A DNA stretch of 10,922 bases from Clostridia bacterium. GTDB lineage: Bacteria; Bacillota; Clostridia; Christensenellales; Aristaeellaceae. Positions 6,195 through 10,922 of the stretch are shown here, piece by piece. The notes beneath the pieces were generated by a model. The model saw only the letters and a program-made list of their open reading frames with translations. It did not search any database and had not been told where the DNA came from. Location: positions 1-10,922 of the forward strand of contig JAFUGB010000197.1 of the NCBI GenBank assembly GCA_017469605.1, written 5' to 3'. Each line of letters begins with the position of its first letter. Position 1 is the stretch's first letter. The position numbers were made by a program, and so were the translations under genes.

Positions 6195-6224
6195 ATTATA
6201 CGCATTTCGTTTATATGTTGTCAA
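6195..6224 (-). promoter_or_regulatory. Consensus promoter of the lipid kinase-Nudix-proBA operon
   Basis: On the minus strand a perfect TTGACA (6224-6219) and a perfect TATAAT (6200-6195) are separated by 18 nt. Transcription should start near 6188, giving a leader of about 65 nt. The -35 box shares bases 6223-6224 with the start of the plus-strand AAGGAGG ribosome binding site of the cyclophilin gene. Confidence 0.85.
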
Positions 6225-6234
6225 GGAGGAACTC

Positions 6235-6900
6235 ATGAGCAAGAAAACCCAAAAAAATCCCAATCCCTACGCGAAGAAGCCGGTAAAGAAAACGCCCTGG
6301 GGACTGATGATTGCCATTGCGGCGGCGGTCATCGCGCTGGTCGTGGGCGCGATTGCTCTTTTCGGCCCCAAAAAAACTGAAGCGGGCACGGCTGCGGCTA
6401 TGACGCCTACCCGGCATATTGAAATCGAGGTGCGGGATTACGGCACCATCAAGGCCGAGCTGTACGGCAATCTTGCGCCCATTACCGTGGATAATTTTGT
6501 CAAGCTGGCGGGGGAGGGCTTCTATGACGGCTTGACCTTCCACCGCATCATTTCGGGCTTCATGATCCAGGGTGGCGATCCGCTGGGCAACGGCACCGGC
6601 GGCTCCAGTGAAACCATCAAGGGCGAGTTCAGCGCCAACGGCGTGGACAATCCCCTGCTGCATACTCGCGGCGTGCTGTCGATGGCCCGCTCCAGCCTGC
6701 CTGACAGCGCCAGCAGCCAGTTTTTTATCATGCATGACGACGCCGCTTGGCTGGACGGCAATTACGCCGCCTTCGGCAAGGTGACCGAGGGGATGGAAAT
6801 CGTGGACGCCATCTGCGCCGATACGCCGGTACAGGACAGCAACGGCACCGTGCTGCCCGAGGATCAGCCGGTGATCACCGCCATCCGGGTGGTGGACTGA
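6235..6900 (+). CDS. Membrane-anchored cyclophilin-type peptidyl-prolyl isomerase
   Basis: This 221-aa protein has a lysine-rich cytoplasmic start, one hydrophobic segment (about 22-44) and then a cyclophilin domain from about residue 60. Cyclophilins catalyse cis-trans isomerisation of prolyl bonds. Here the anchor puts the domain outside the cytoplasmic membrane, suggesting a role in folding exported proteins. Active-site blocks are F-H-R-I-I (R104), M-I-Q-G-G-D-P (Q112), S-Q-F-F-I-M (F164) and A-W-L-D-G-N-Y (W172). Y177 stands where human CypA has His126. No Cys follows the hydrophobic segment, so it is not a lipoprotein; an uncleaved anchor is more likely than a signal peptide. The ATG at 6235 follows AAGGAGG (6223-6229) at 5 nt. 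The upstream in-frame extension is non-coding promoter DNA. The gene is a single plus-strand unit. Confidence 0.93.
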   Translation: MSKKTQKNPNPYAKKPVKKTPWGLMIAIAAAVIALVVGAIALFGPKKTEAGTAAAMTPTRHIEIEVRDYGTIKAELYGNLAPITVDNFVKLAGEGFYDGLTFHRIISGFMIQGGDPLGNGTGGSSETIKGEFSANGVDNPLLHTRGVLSMARSSLPDSASSQFFIMHDDAAWLDGNYAAFGKVTEGMEIVDAICADTPVQDSNGTVLPEDQPVITAIRVVD

Positions 6901-6920
6901 GCGCGCTGACGTTTACGGAT

Positions 6921-7198
6921 TTGGGGAATACGATAAGGGGCGCTGCCCCTTAAAACACAAAGGCCCGCTTGGTGTGCGCAAAGCACACAGCGAAAACCCG
7001 CTGGACAGACCGGAAAATAAGTAAACTTATTTTTCGGCTGGCCAACGGGTTTTTTCCTGCCCGGAAGCTCTCTTTGCTACATTCAAGTTACAGGCGCAAA
7101 TTGTTAGTTATTTCTTTTAAGCCGGTTCGCCCGGCGGGATGCAAGGGATCCCTTGCCGCAGGATCATAAGGGCCGCGCAGGCCCTTATCGTTCCCCCA
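6921..7198. repeat. Hairpin-rich element with imperfect terminal inverted repeats
   Basis: This covers most of the 366-bp gap between the cyclophilin (ends 6900) and the second MBL gene (ends 7267). The left end (6921-6939) and the reverse complement of the right end (7198-7182) share TxGGGGAA followed by CGATAAGGG. That is 16 of 17 bases, with a 2-base insertion on the left. Each end folds into its own hairpin: TAAGGGGC/GCCCCTTA (6934-6952) and ATAAGGGCC/GGCCCTTAT (7166-7188). Between them lie GTGTGC/GCACAC (6972-6988), the long terminator-like hairpin (6993-7053), GCCGG/CCGGC (7121-7135) and a perfect 16-bp palindrome (7141-7156). I found no ORF worth calling and no clear target-site duplication. 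It resembles a MITE or a REP-like intergenic repeat; copy number is unknown. Confidence 0.5.
6993..7055 (+). terminator. Long hairpin terminator after the cyclophilin gene
   Basis: An outer 12-bp stem with one mismatch (6993-7004 with 7042-7053) and an inner 12-bp stem with one G-U pair (7010-7021 with 7026-7037, TAAA loop) are separated by a small internal loop. The structure ends in a run of six T (7050-7055), as in an intrinsic plus-strand terminator. On the minus strand the same hairpin ends in four T, so it may also stop readthrough from the MBL gene at 7267. It lies 92 nt past the cyclophilin stop and inside the inverted-repeat element. Confidence 0.65.
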
Positions 7199-7266
7199 CC
7201 AATTTCTGTTTGTACAGTTTTAATTTGGGATCAGTATCAGTGCTTGCTTTATCAGGGGACGGGGGA

Positions 7267-7911
7267 TTATACGCTTTCCTCCAATATGACCATTCGCGGC
7301 TGCTCGCTCAGGTCCTCTTTGGTGACCCGCAGCAGCGGCATGCGCGGAATATCCGAAAGCCCAAAGGCTTTCAGGCATTCATCCAGCGGGGCAATGGGCC
7401 AATCCCGGTTGGCGTCCGTTTTATAGTGCATGGGAATGACCATTCGGGGCTGGATGCGCTTCATCAGCGCGGCGGCAGCGGCGGCGTCCATGGTATAATA
7501 ACCGCCCACAGGCACCAGCGCGATATCAATATGCGCCAATTGCCGGGCCAGATCCTCGTCCCAGGCGCCCAGGTCACCGAAATGCGCCAGGCGCAGGCCG
7601 TCCACCTCGATGATGAAAATCAGGTTGTTTCCCCGCAGCGCCCCCTGCTGATCGTCATGGAAGCAGGGAATACCGGTGGCCGTGATGCCGGTAGCCAGCG
7701 TGATTTTGCCCGCGCGGTCGGCAATCACCTGGGCGCACTTGGCCTTGTCGATATAGCTGTGGTCGCCGTGGCCATGGCTGACGGTGACGGCGTCGCATGG
7801 AACATCGCGCATGGGATAGCCCACGTGGGCGTCAAAGGGGTCGGTCAGGATGCGGAAGCCCTGGGCAGTCTCGATCAAAAATTCGCTGTGGGCATGGTGA
7901 TAGATGAGCAT
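7267..7911 (-). CDS. UlaG-like MBL-fold metallo-hydrolase
   Basis: This 214-aa protein belongs to the metallo-beta-lactamase superfamily, in the branch that includes UlaG-like lactonases (Lactamase_B_3 type). Metal ligands are in S-H-G-H-G-D-H (45-51: H46, H48, D50, H51), H85 in P-C-F-H-D-D, D113 in H-F-G-D-L-G and H162 in I-P-M-H-Y-K. It is short for the superfamily, with no added domain and no signal peptide, so it is a cytoplasmic hydrolase of unknown substrate. The N-terminal I-Y-H-H-A-H-S-E-F-L-I-E strand pattern is typical of this branch. The ATG at 7911 follows AAGGAGG about 8 nt upstream. It is the third gene of the DUF1934 unit, and its first 37 bp overlap the end of the preceding gene. 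The other MBL protein in the window (386-1261) is of a different type. Confidence 0.9.
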   Translation of the reverse strand: MLIYHHAHSEFLIETAQGFRILTDPFDAHVGYPMRDVPCDAVTVSHGHGDHSYIDKAKCAQVIADRAGKITLATGITATGIPCFHDDQQGALRGNNLIFIIEVDGLRLAHFGDLGAWDEDLARQLAHIDIALVPVGGYYTMDAAAAAALMKRIQPRMVIPMHYKTDANRDWPIAPLDECLKAFGLSDIPRMPLLRVTKEDLSEQPRMVILEESV

Positions 7912-8402
7912 GGAGGCCCTCCTTTTGTTTGCGCTTCTTCTATTAAGTACGCCGCCGCCAGGGGCAGCGGGGCATGGGTGCGCTTTCGAATGGCGATATC
8001 GGCGGCCAATTCAGAGGCCAGCCTTTCGGTTTCACCGGCGTCCAGCCGCAAAAGCGCGGCGCGGATGGGCGGCCAGGGCTGATATTCCGGCGCGATGTCG
8101 CCCTGGGCGCGCAGACTGCGGCACAGGCTCCTGAGGAAGGGGGAAAGGGGCGGCGGCCCGGGATTCAAGCCGGCGATCAGCCGCTGCCGGCGGCTGGGGG
8201 ACAGGTCAATGCGCCAGAGCGTGCCTTCGTCGGTCACCAGGTAACCGGCATCGCGCAGCTTTTCCGGGGAGGCGGCGGGAGCGGCCGGCCGCCGGGGCGC
8301 GTCGCATACAAAAAGCGCGCGCATTGCCCGGTCCCGGCGCAAAAGCACATCGGGGCCAAGCAAGGCGCGCAGTTCATTGCGGAATGGATCCAGGGCGCTC
8401 AT
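7875..8402 (-). CDS. Hypothetical protein, 175 aa
   Basis: I do not recognise this protein. It is rich in Ala, Arg, Leu and Pro, with an Arg-rich N-terminal part (R-R-D-R-A-M-R). A stretch near residues 48-70 (E-K-L-R-D-A-G-Y-L-V-T-D-E-G-T-L-W-R-I-D) could be a helix-turn-strand unit such as a small winged-helix fold, but this is weak. No signal peptide or membrane segment is visible. The start at 8402 forms an ATGA overlap with the DUF1934 stop (8399-8402). The stop lies 37 bp inside the following MBL gene, so the last dozen residues overlap that gene's ribosome binding site and start. Position between two confident genes in a coupled unit, with long open frame, is the main support for coding. 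Confidence 0.7.
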   Translation of the reverse strand: MSALDPFRNELRALLGPDVLLRRDRAMRALFVCDAPRRPAAPAASPEKLRDAGYLVTDEGTLWRIDLSPSRRQRLIAGLNPGPPPLSPFLRSLCRSLRAQGDIAPEYQPWPPIRAALLRLDAGETERLASELAADIAIRKRTHAPLPLAAAYLIEEAQTKGGPPCSSITMPTANF

Positions 8403-8845
8403 GCGCGGTGACTGGGGGCAAAGCGGATGCGCATTTCGCGCATGGAAGCGTATTGCCCTTGGATATCCAGCTGGTATTTCAGTACCACTTCACCCTTGGC
8501 GTCGTTTACGTTGTAGCGCACGTGGGTGGGAAATACCCCCATTTCCAGCGCGCCGTAGGGGGTATTATAGCTGCCCTCGTAGCGGTTTCCCTGGGAAAAA
8601 ATCATGCTGGTGTTGAATTCGCCTTCCCGGAGCATGGTGACCACGCCGTCCTTCATGGTAAAGGTCACCCGGTCGGTTTCAGAGGTATCGGGCTGGGTTT
8701 CTGTATAGCGAAGCTTCCAGGCGCCCTGCTCAGGCTCGCCGCTCAGTTCTCCGGTGGTCACCAGACGCATTTCGTCCGCGCAGTCTTCCATGCCGGCATC
8801 CTGTACGATGCCCGTTACGCTGAGCAGAACCTTCTTTTTTCGCAT
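8399..8845 (-). CDS. DUF1934 (YwiB-like) protein
   Basis: This 148-aa protein matches the DUF1934 family, small cytoplasmic beta-barrel (calycin-like) proteins of Firmicutes with unknown function. Matching blocks are L-R-Y-T-E-T in the first half, then the region around M-L-R-E-G-E-F-N-T-S-M-I-F and the Y-N-T-P-Y-G-A-L-E-M-G-V block. V-V-L-K-Y-Q-L-D-I-Q-G-Q comes near the C-terminus. I chose the ATG at 8845, which follows AGAGGTG. An in-frame start at 8890 would lie within the promoter. The gene is first in a unit with the 175-aa protein and the UlaG-like MBL hydrolase. In Bacillus the family member ywiB sits beside argS, which is not seen here. Confidence 0.85.
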   Translation of the reverse strand: MRKKKVLLSVTGIVQDAGMEDCADEMRLVTTGELSGEPEQGAWKLRYTETQPDTSETDRVTFTMKDGVVTMLREGEFNTSMIFSQGNRYEGSYNTPYGALEMGVFPTHVRYNVNDAKGEVVLKYQLDIQGQYASMREMRIRFAPSHRA

Positions 8846-8878
8846 ACCCGCACCTCTTTTCGGTCGAATTTCGGATGT

Positions 8879-8907
8879 ATTATAGCACATTCTGCAGCCG
8901 GATACAA
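8879..8907 (-). promoter_or_regulatory. Extended -10 promoter of the DUF1934 unit
   Basis: On the minus strand TTGTAT (8907-8902, 4 of 6) and TATAAT (8884-8879, 6 of 6) are separated by 17 nt. TGC directly before the -10 box makes an extended -10 element. It lies in the 91-bp gap after the M3 peptidase gene. I saw no terminator in that gap, so readthrough from the peptidase may add to expression. Confidence 0.8.
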
Positions 8908-8936
8908 TGTTTTATTCTGTAAACGATGAATGCCGC

Positions 8937-10631
8937 TCAGTACCGCCGGCGCAGCTCCTCAATCACATGGCCCACGCTCTTTTCCACCGTGCCGTCATGG
9001 AAGGGGTTCAGCAGGCCGCCCACCTGGAGCAGCTCAAAGTACCCCTTTGTACCGCCGGCGCGGCACAGCCGCAGGTAATCCTGCCAGGCCTGGGCCCTGT
9101 TCTCCTTCATGCGGCCGTAATACTGGAAGGCGCACATCTGGGCCAGCGCATAATCAATATAATAGAAGGGATATAGGAAAATATGCTGCTTCTGCATCCA
9201 GAAGCCGCCCTCCTCCAGGAATTCCTCGCCGTCGTAATCCCGCCAGGGCATGTATTCCTTTTCAATGCCGCGCCATACCTGGCGGCGCTGCTTGGCGGTC
9301 AGATCCGGCGTTTCATACATGCGGTGCTGGAATTCGTCCACGCAGGCCATGTACGGAATGACGGACAGCGCGCCGATGAGATGGGCGGTGAGGTATTTTT
9401 CGCTGTTTTCGCCAAAGAAGCTTTCCATCCAGGGATAGGCAAAGTGCTCCATGGTCATGGAGTGGATCTCATTGATCTCCGATGTGGAACCGGATAGGCT
9501 GCTCACCGGGATCGAGCGCATGGCCAGATAGCCCTGGAAGGCGTGGCCGGCCTCATGGGTCAGCACGTCCACATCGGCGCTGGTGCCGTTGAAGTTGCTG
9601 AAAATGAAGGGCGCCTGATAGGCGGGGAAGCGGGTCATATAGCCGCCCATGCGCTTGCCGGGCCGGGTTTCCAGGTCAAACAGGTGATACTTGACCATAA
9701 AATCAAAAAACTCGCCGGTCTCGGGACTCATTTCCCGATACATGCGCTGGGCCTTGGACACCAGCTCATCCATGGTGCCGATGGGGTCGGCGTTGCCCTC
9801 GGGGAAGATCAGCGCTTCATCATAATAGCGCAGCGTATCAACGCCCAGGCGCCGGCGCTGCTTTTCACGGATCTCGGCCACGGCGGGCGTAATCACGGCC
9901 TTGATCTGGGCGCGGAAGCGGGCCGCGTCCTCCTGGGTATAGTCAAAACGGCGGCGATCCAGGTAGGCCAGATCGGTGTAGCACTGAAAGCCCAGCTTTT
10001 TGGCCATGCCGTCCCGCAGGTGCACCAGCTCGTCATATTGGGCGTCCAGGCGGGGACTGATCTGCGCGTAGAGGCTGGCCCATGCCCGGAAGGCTTCCCG
10101 CCGCTCCTGGCGGTCGGCGCTCTCCATGTGCTTGAGCAGGCCGTAGAAATTACACTTTTCGCCCCGGAAATCGGTGACGGCCATGGCGCTGTCCTTCTGA
10201 TACTGCTGCCGAAGCTCGCCCTCCCGGATGATGTCGTTCATGATCTTTTCGTCAGTGGTCTTCAGGGCGGCGTCGATCAGGCGCAGCATCTGCGGGCCAA
10301 ATTCGTTTTCAAAATCAGCCCGGAAGGGGCAGGCGGCCATGGCCTGCTGATATTGCTTGCGCAGGGGGATCAGCGCGGCGTTCTGCTCCCGATGCCATTT
10401 CATTTCGCCGTCATAATAAGCGTCGGCGGTGTCAATGGTATTGCGCACCGAGCACAGCGAAAACATGGTGGCTGCCTGCTTTTCCTGTTCCTGCAGGGCA
10501 AAAAAGGCGGCTTTGGCGTCGGCATAAGCGTCGGAGGCGTTCAGCGCTTCAATGGCCGCGCGGTAGCAGGCGGCCAGGGCGTCGATATCAGGGCGGGCAT
10601 AGGGCATTTCCCGAAAATCCATCATCTCCAT
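8937..10631 (-). CDS. M3 family oligoendopeptidase
   Basis: This 564-aa zinc metallopeptidase should cleave short peptides in the cytoplasm. The zinc motif is H-E-A-G-H (H359, E360, H363) within D-V-L-T-H-E-A-G-H-A-F-Q. E388 in E-I-N-E-I-H-S-M-T-M-E lies 29 residues after H359, matching the third zinc ligand of thimet oligopeptidase (VEAPSQ block). The C-terminal Y-Y-I-D-Y-A-L-A-Q block is also typical. Length and N-terminus fit the M3 oligoendopeptidase branch that is distinct from classical PepF (about 600 aa), so I give no symbol. No signal peptide is visible. The ATG at 10631 lies 10 nt after AAAGGA. ATG codons at 10625 and 10622 are possible alternatives and change only two or three residues. 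The gene has its own promoter. Confidence 0.93.
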   Translation of the reverse strand: MEMMDFREMPYARPDIDALAACYRAAIEALNASDAYADAKAAFFALQEQEKQAATMFSLCSVRNTIDTADAYYDGEMKWHREQNAALIPLRKQYQQAMAACPFRADFENEFGPQMLRLIDAALKTTDEKIMNDIIREGELRQQYQKDSAMAVTDFRGEKCNFYGLLKHMESADRQERREAFRAWASLYAQISPRLDAQYDELVHLRDGMAKKLGFQCYTDLAYLDRRRFDYTQEDAARFRAQIKAVITPAVAEIREKQRRRLGVDTLRYYDEALIFPEGNADPIGTMDELVSKAQRMYREMSPETGEFFDFMVKYHLFDLETRPGKRMGGYMTRFPAYQAPFIFSNFNGTSADVDVLTHEAGHAFQGYLAMRSIPVSSLSGSTSEINEIHSMTMEHFAYPWMESFFGENSEKYLTAHLIGALSVIPYMACVDEFQHRMYETPDLTAKQRRQVWRGIEKEYMPWRDYDGEEFLEEGGFWMQKQHIFLYPFYYIDYALAQMCAFQYYGRMKENRAQAWQDYLRLCRAGGTKGYFELLQVGGLLNPFHDGTVEKSVGHVIEELRRRY

Positions 10632-10660
10632 ACGGTGTACATCCTTTCGTCTTTTTGCAT

Positions 10661-10688
10661 ATTATACCATAAAAATCGAAAATAACAA
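10661..10688 (-). promoter_or_regulatory. Extended -10 promoter of the M3 peptidase gene
   Basis: On the minus strand TATAAT (10666-10661) is preceded directly by TGG, an extended -10 element. A weaker -35 box TTGTTA (10688-10683, 4 of 6) lies 16 nt upstream. The leader is about 20 nt. Confidence 0.75.
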
Positions 10689-10706
10689 TATAAAGGCAGG
10701 CGCGGC

Positions 10707-10730
10707 AAAAAGCCAGCCGATGGGCTGGCT
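10707..10730 (-). terminator. Intrinsic terminator upstream of the M3 peptidase gene
   Basis: On the minus strand AGCCAGCC (10730-10723) pairs perfectly with GGCTGGCT (10718-10711) around a CATC loop and is followed by five U (10711-10707). It ends whatever is transcribed leftward from the right edge and isolates the M3 peptidase promoter. Confidence 0.8.
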
Positions 10731-10922
10731 CAGACTATCTATAAAGTGTCATTTTAAAATAAAGCTGGTAAATGTCTGCAAGATTGGAACACGGAAATGC
10801 AATTCGCAGCGACGGCATGCACGTCGCGAGGAGAAAAATTCCGGAGGTCCGCTTGCCGACCGGGAGGAATTTTTCATTCCGCTCAAATTTTCTGGCCGTG
10901 CGCTGTTAAGCGCACAAGAAAA
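10731..10922. repeat. Hairpin-rich stretch, possible repeat element or gene end
   Basis: No confident gene lies here. The stretch holds several inverted repeats: GTGCGCT/AGCGCAC (10898-10904 with 10909-10915), GAAAAATTCC/GGAATTTTTC (10833-10842 with 10866-10875, with an inner GGTC/GACC), GCGACG/CGTCGC (10809-10814 with 10822-10827) and the palindrome ATTTTAAAAT (10751-10760). On the minus strand one frame is open from the right edge to a TGA at 10751-10749. This is 57 sense codons, with an internal ATG at 10877, and it ends 18 nt before the terminator. It could be the tail of a gene, but the Ser/Arg-rich reading and the density of hairpins suggest a non-coding repeat. Confidence 0.35.

Noticed and set aside
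6123..6263. N-terminal extension of the lipid kinase
   Set aside because: The extension would begin upstream of the consensus promoter and its ribosome binding site is poor. The ATG at 6122 has AGAGGAGG and starts the conserved domain.
6934..6952. TAAGGGGC/GCCCCTTA hairpin as the cyclophilin terminator
   Set aside because: No T-tract follows on either strand. The hairpin at 6993-7053 with six T is the better terminator.
6901..7266. CRISPR array or tRNA in the hairpin-rich gap
   Set aside because: The repeats are inverted and unequal, with no regular spacers, and no cloverleaf with T-loop sequence is present.
7153..8082. 309-codon open frame on the plus strand
   Set aside because: It starts inside the hairpin element and is antisense to the UlaG-like MBL gene, which has all metal ligands.
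9543..10685. 380-codon open frame on the plus strand
   Set aside because: It is antisense to the M3 peptidase, which has full catalytic motifs. The translation is Gly/His/Val-rich with no domain pattern, as expected for a shadow frame in GC-rich DNA.

Overview
The window looks like chromosomal DNA from a Gram-positive, low-Gram-stain-complexity member of the Bacillota (Firmicutes), most likely an anaerobic gut-type Clostridia. This is inference. It rests on strong AGGAGG-type ribosome binding sites, near-consensus sigma-A promoters, U-tailed hairpin terminators, a glutamate 5-kinase without a PUA domain, a DUF1934 (YwiB-like) protein and an M3 oligoendopeptidase. Coding DNA is GC-rich while the promoter regions are AT-rich. 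Most genes lie on the minus strand. I see no tRNA, rRNA, CRISPR array, transposase or phage gene.

Layout, left to right. At 1-70 (minus) is the first 23 codons of a gene that runs off the left edge. Its N-terminus resembles NusG-like (LoaP-type) antiterminators. It has its own promoter (224-252), an operator-like dyad and a leader of about 147 nt with two stem-loops. Next on the minus strand are a metallo-beta-lactamase-fold hydrolase (386-1261) and a YfcE-type phosphoesterase (1397-1939), each followed by a good intrinsic terminator. Uridine kinase (udk, 2062-2679, plus) has its own promoter and converges on proA.

A tightly coupled minus-strand operon follows: lipid/diacylglycerol kinase (6122-5181), Nudix hydrolase (5184-4771), proB (4774-4007) and proA (4004-2745). 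The first two junctions are 4-bp ATGA overlaps and the proB-proA gap is 2 bp. ProB and ProA carry out the first two steps of proline synthesis from glutamate. proC is not in the window. The operon's consensus promoter overlaps the ribosome binding site of a plus-strand gene for a membrane-anchored cyclophilin (6235-6900).

After the cyclophilin comes a 366-bp gene-free stretch (6901-7266) filled with hairpins. It is bounded by imperfect inverted repeats and looks like a small non-coding mobile or repetitive element. It includes the likely cyclophilin terminator.

The right part is again minus-strand: an M3 metallopeptidase (10631-8937), then a unit with its own promoter made of a DUF1934 protein (8845-8399), an unrecognised 175-aa protein (8402-7875) and a second, UlaG-like MBL-fold hydrolase (7911-7267). 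The last 190 bp are another hairpin-rich stretch ending at a minus-strand terminator.

Most genes are ordinary housekeeping genes. The parts most worth a second look are the left-edge NusG-like gene with its leader, the inverted-repeat element at 6921-7198, the face-to-face promoters at 6139-6224, and the right-edge hairpin region.
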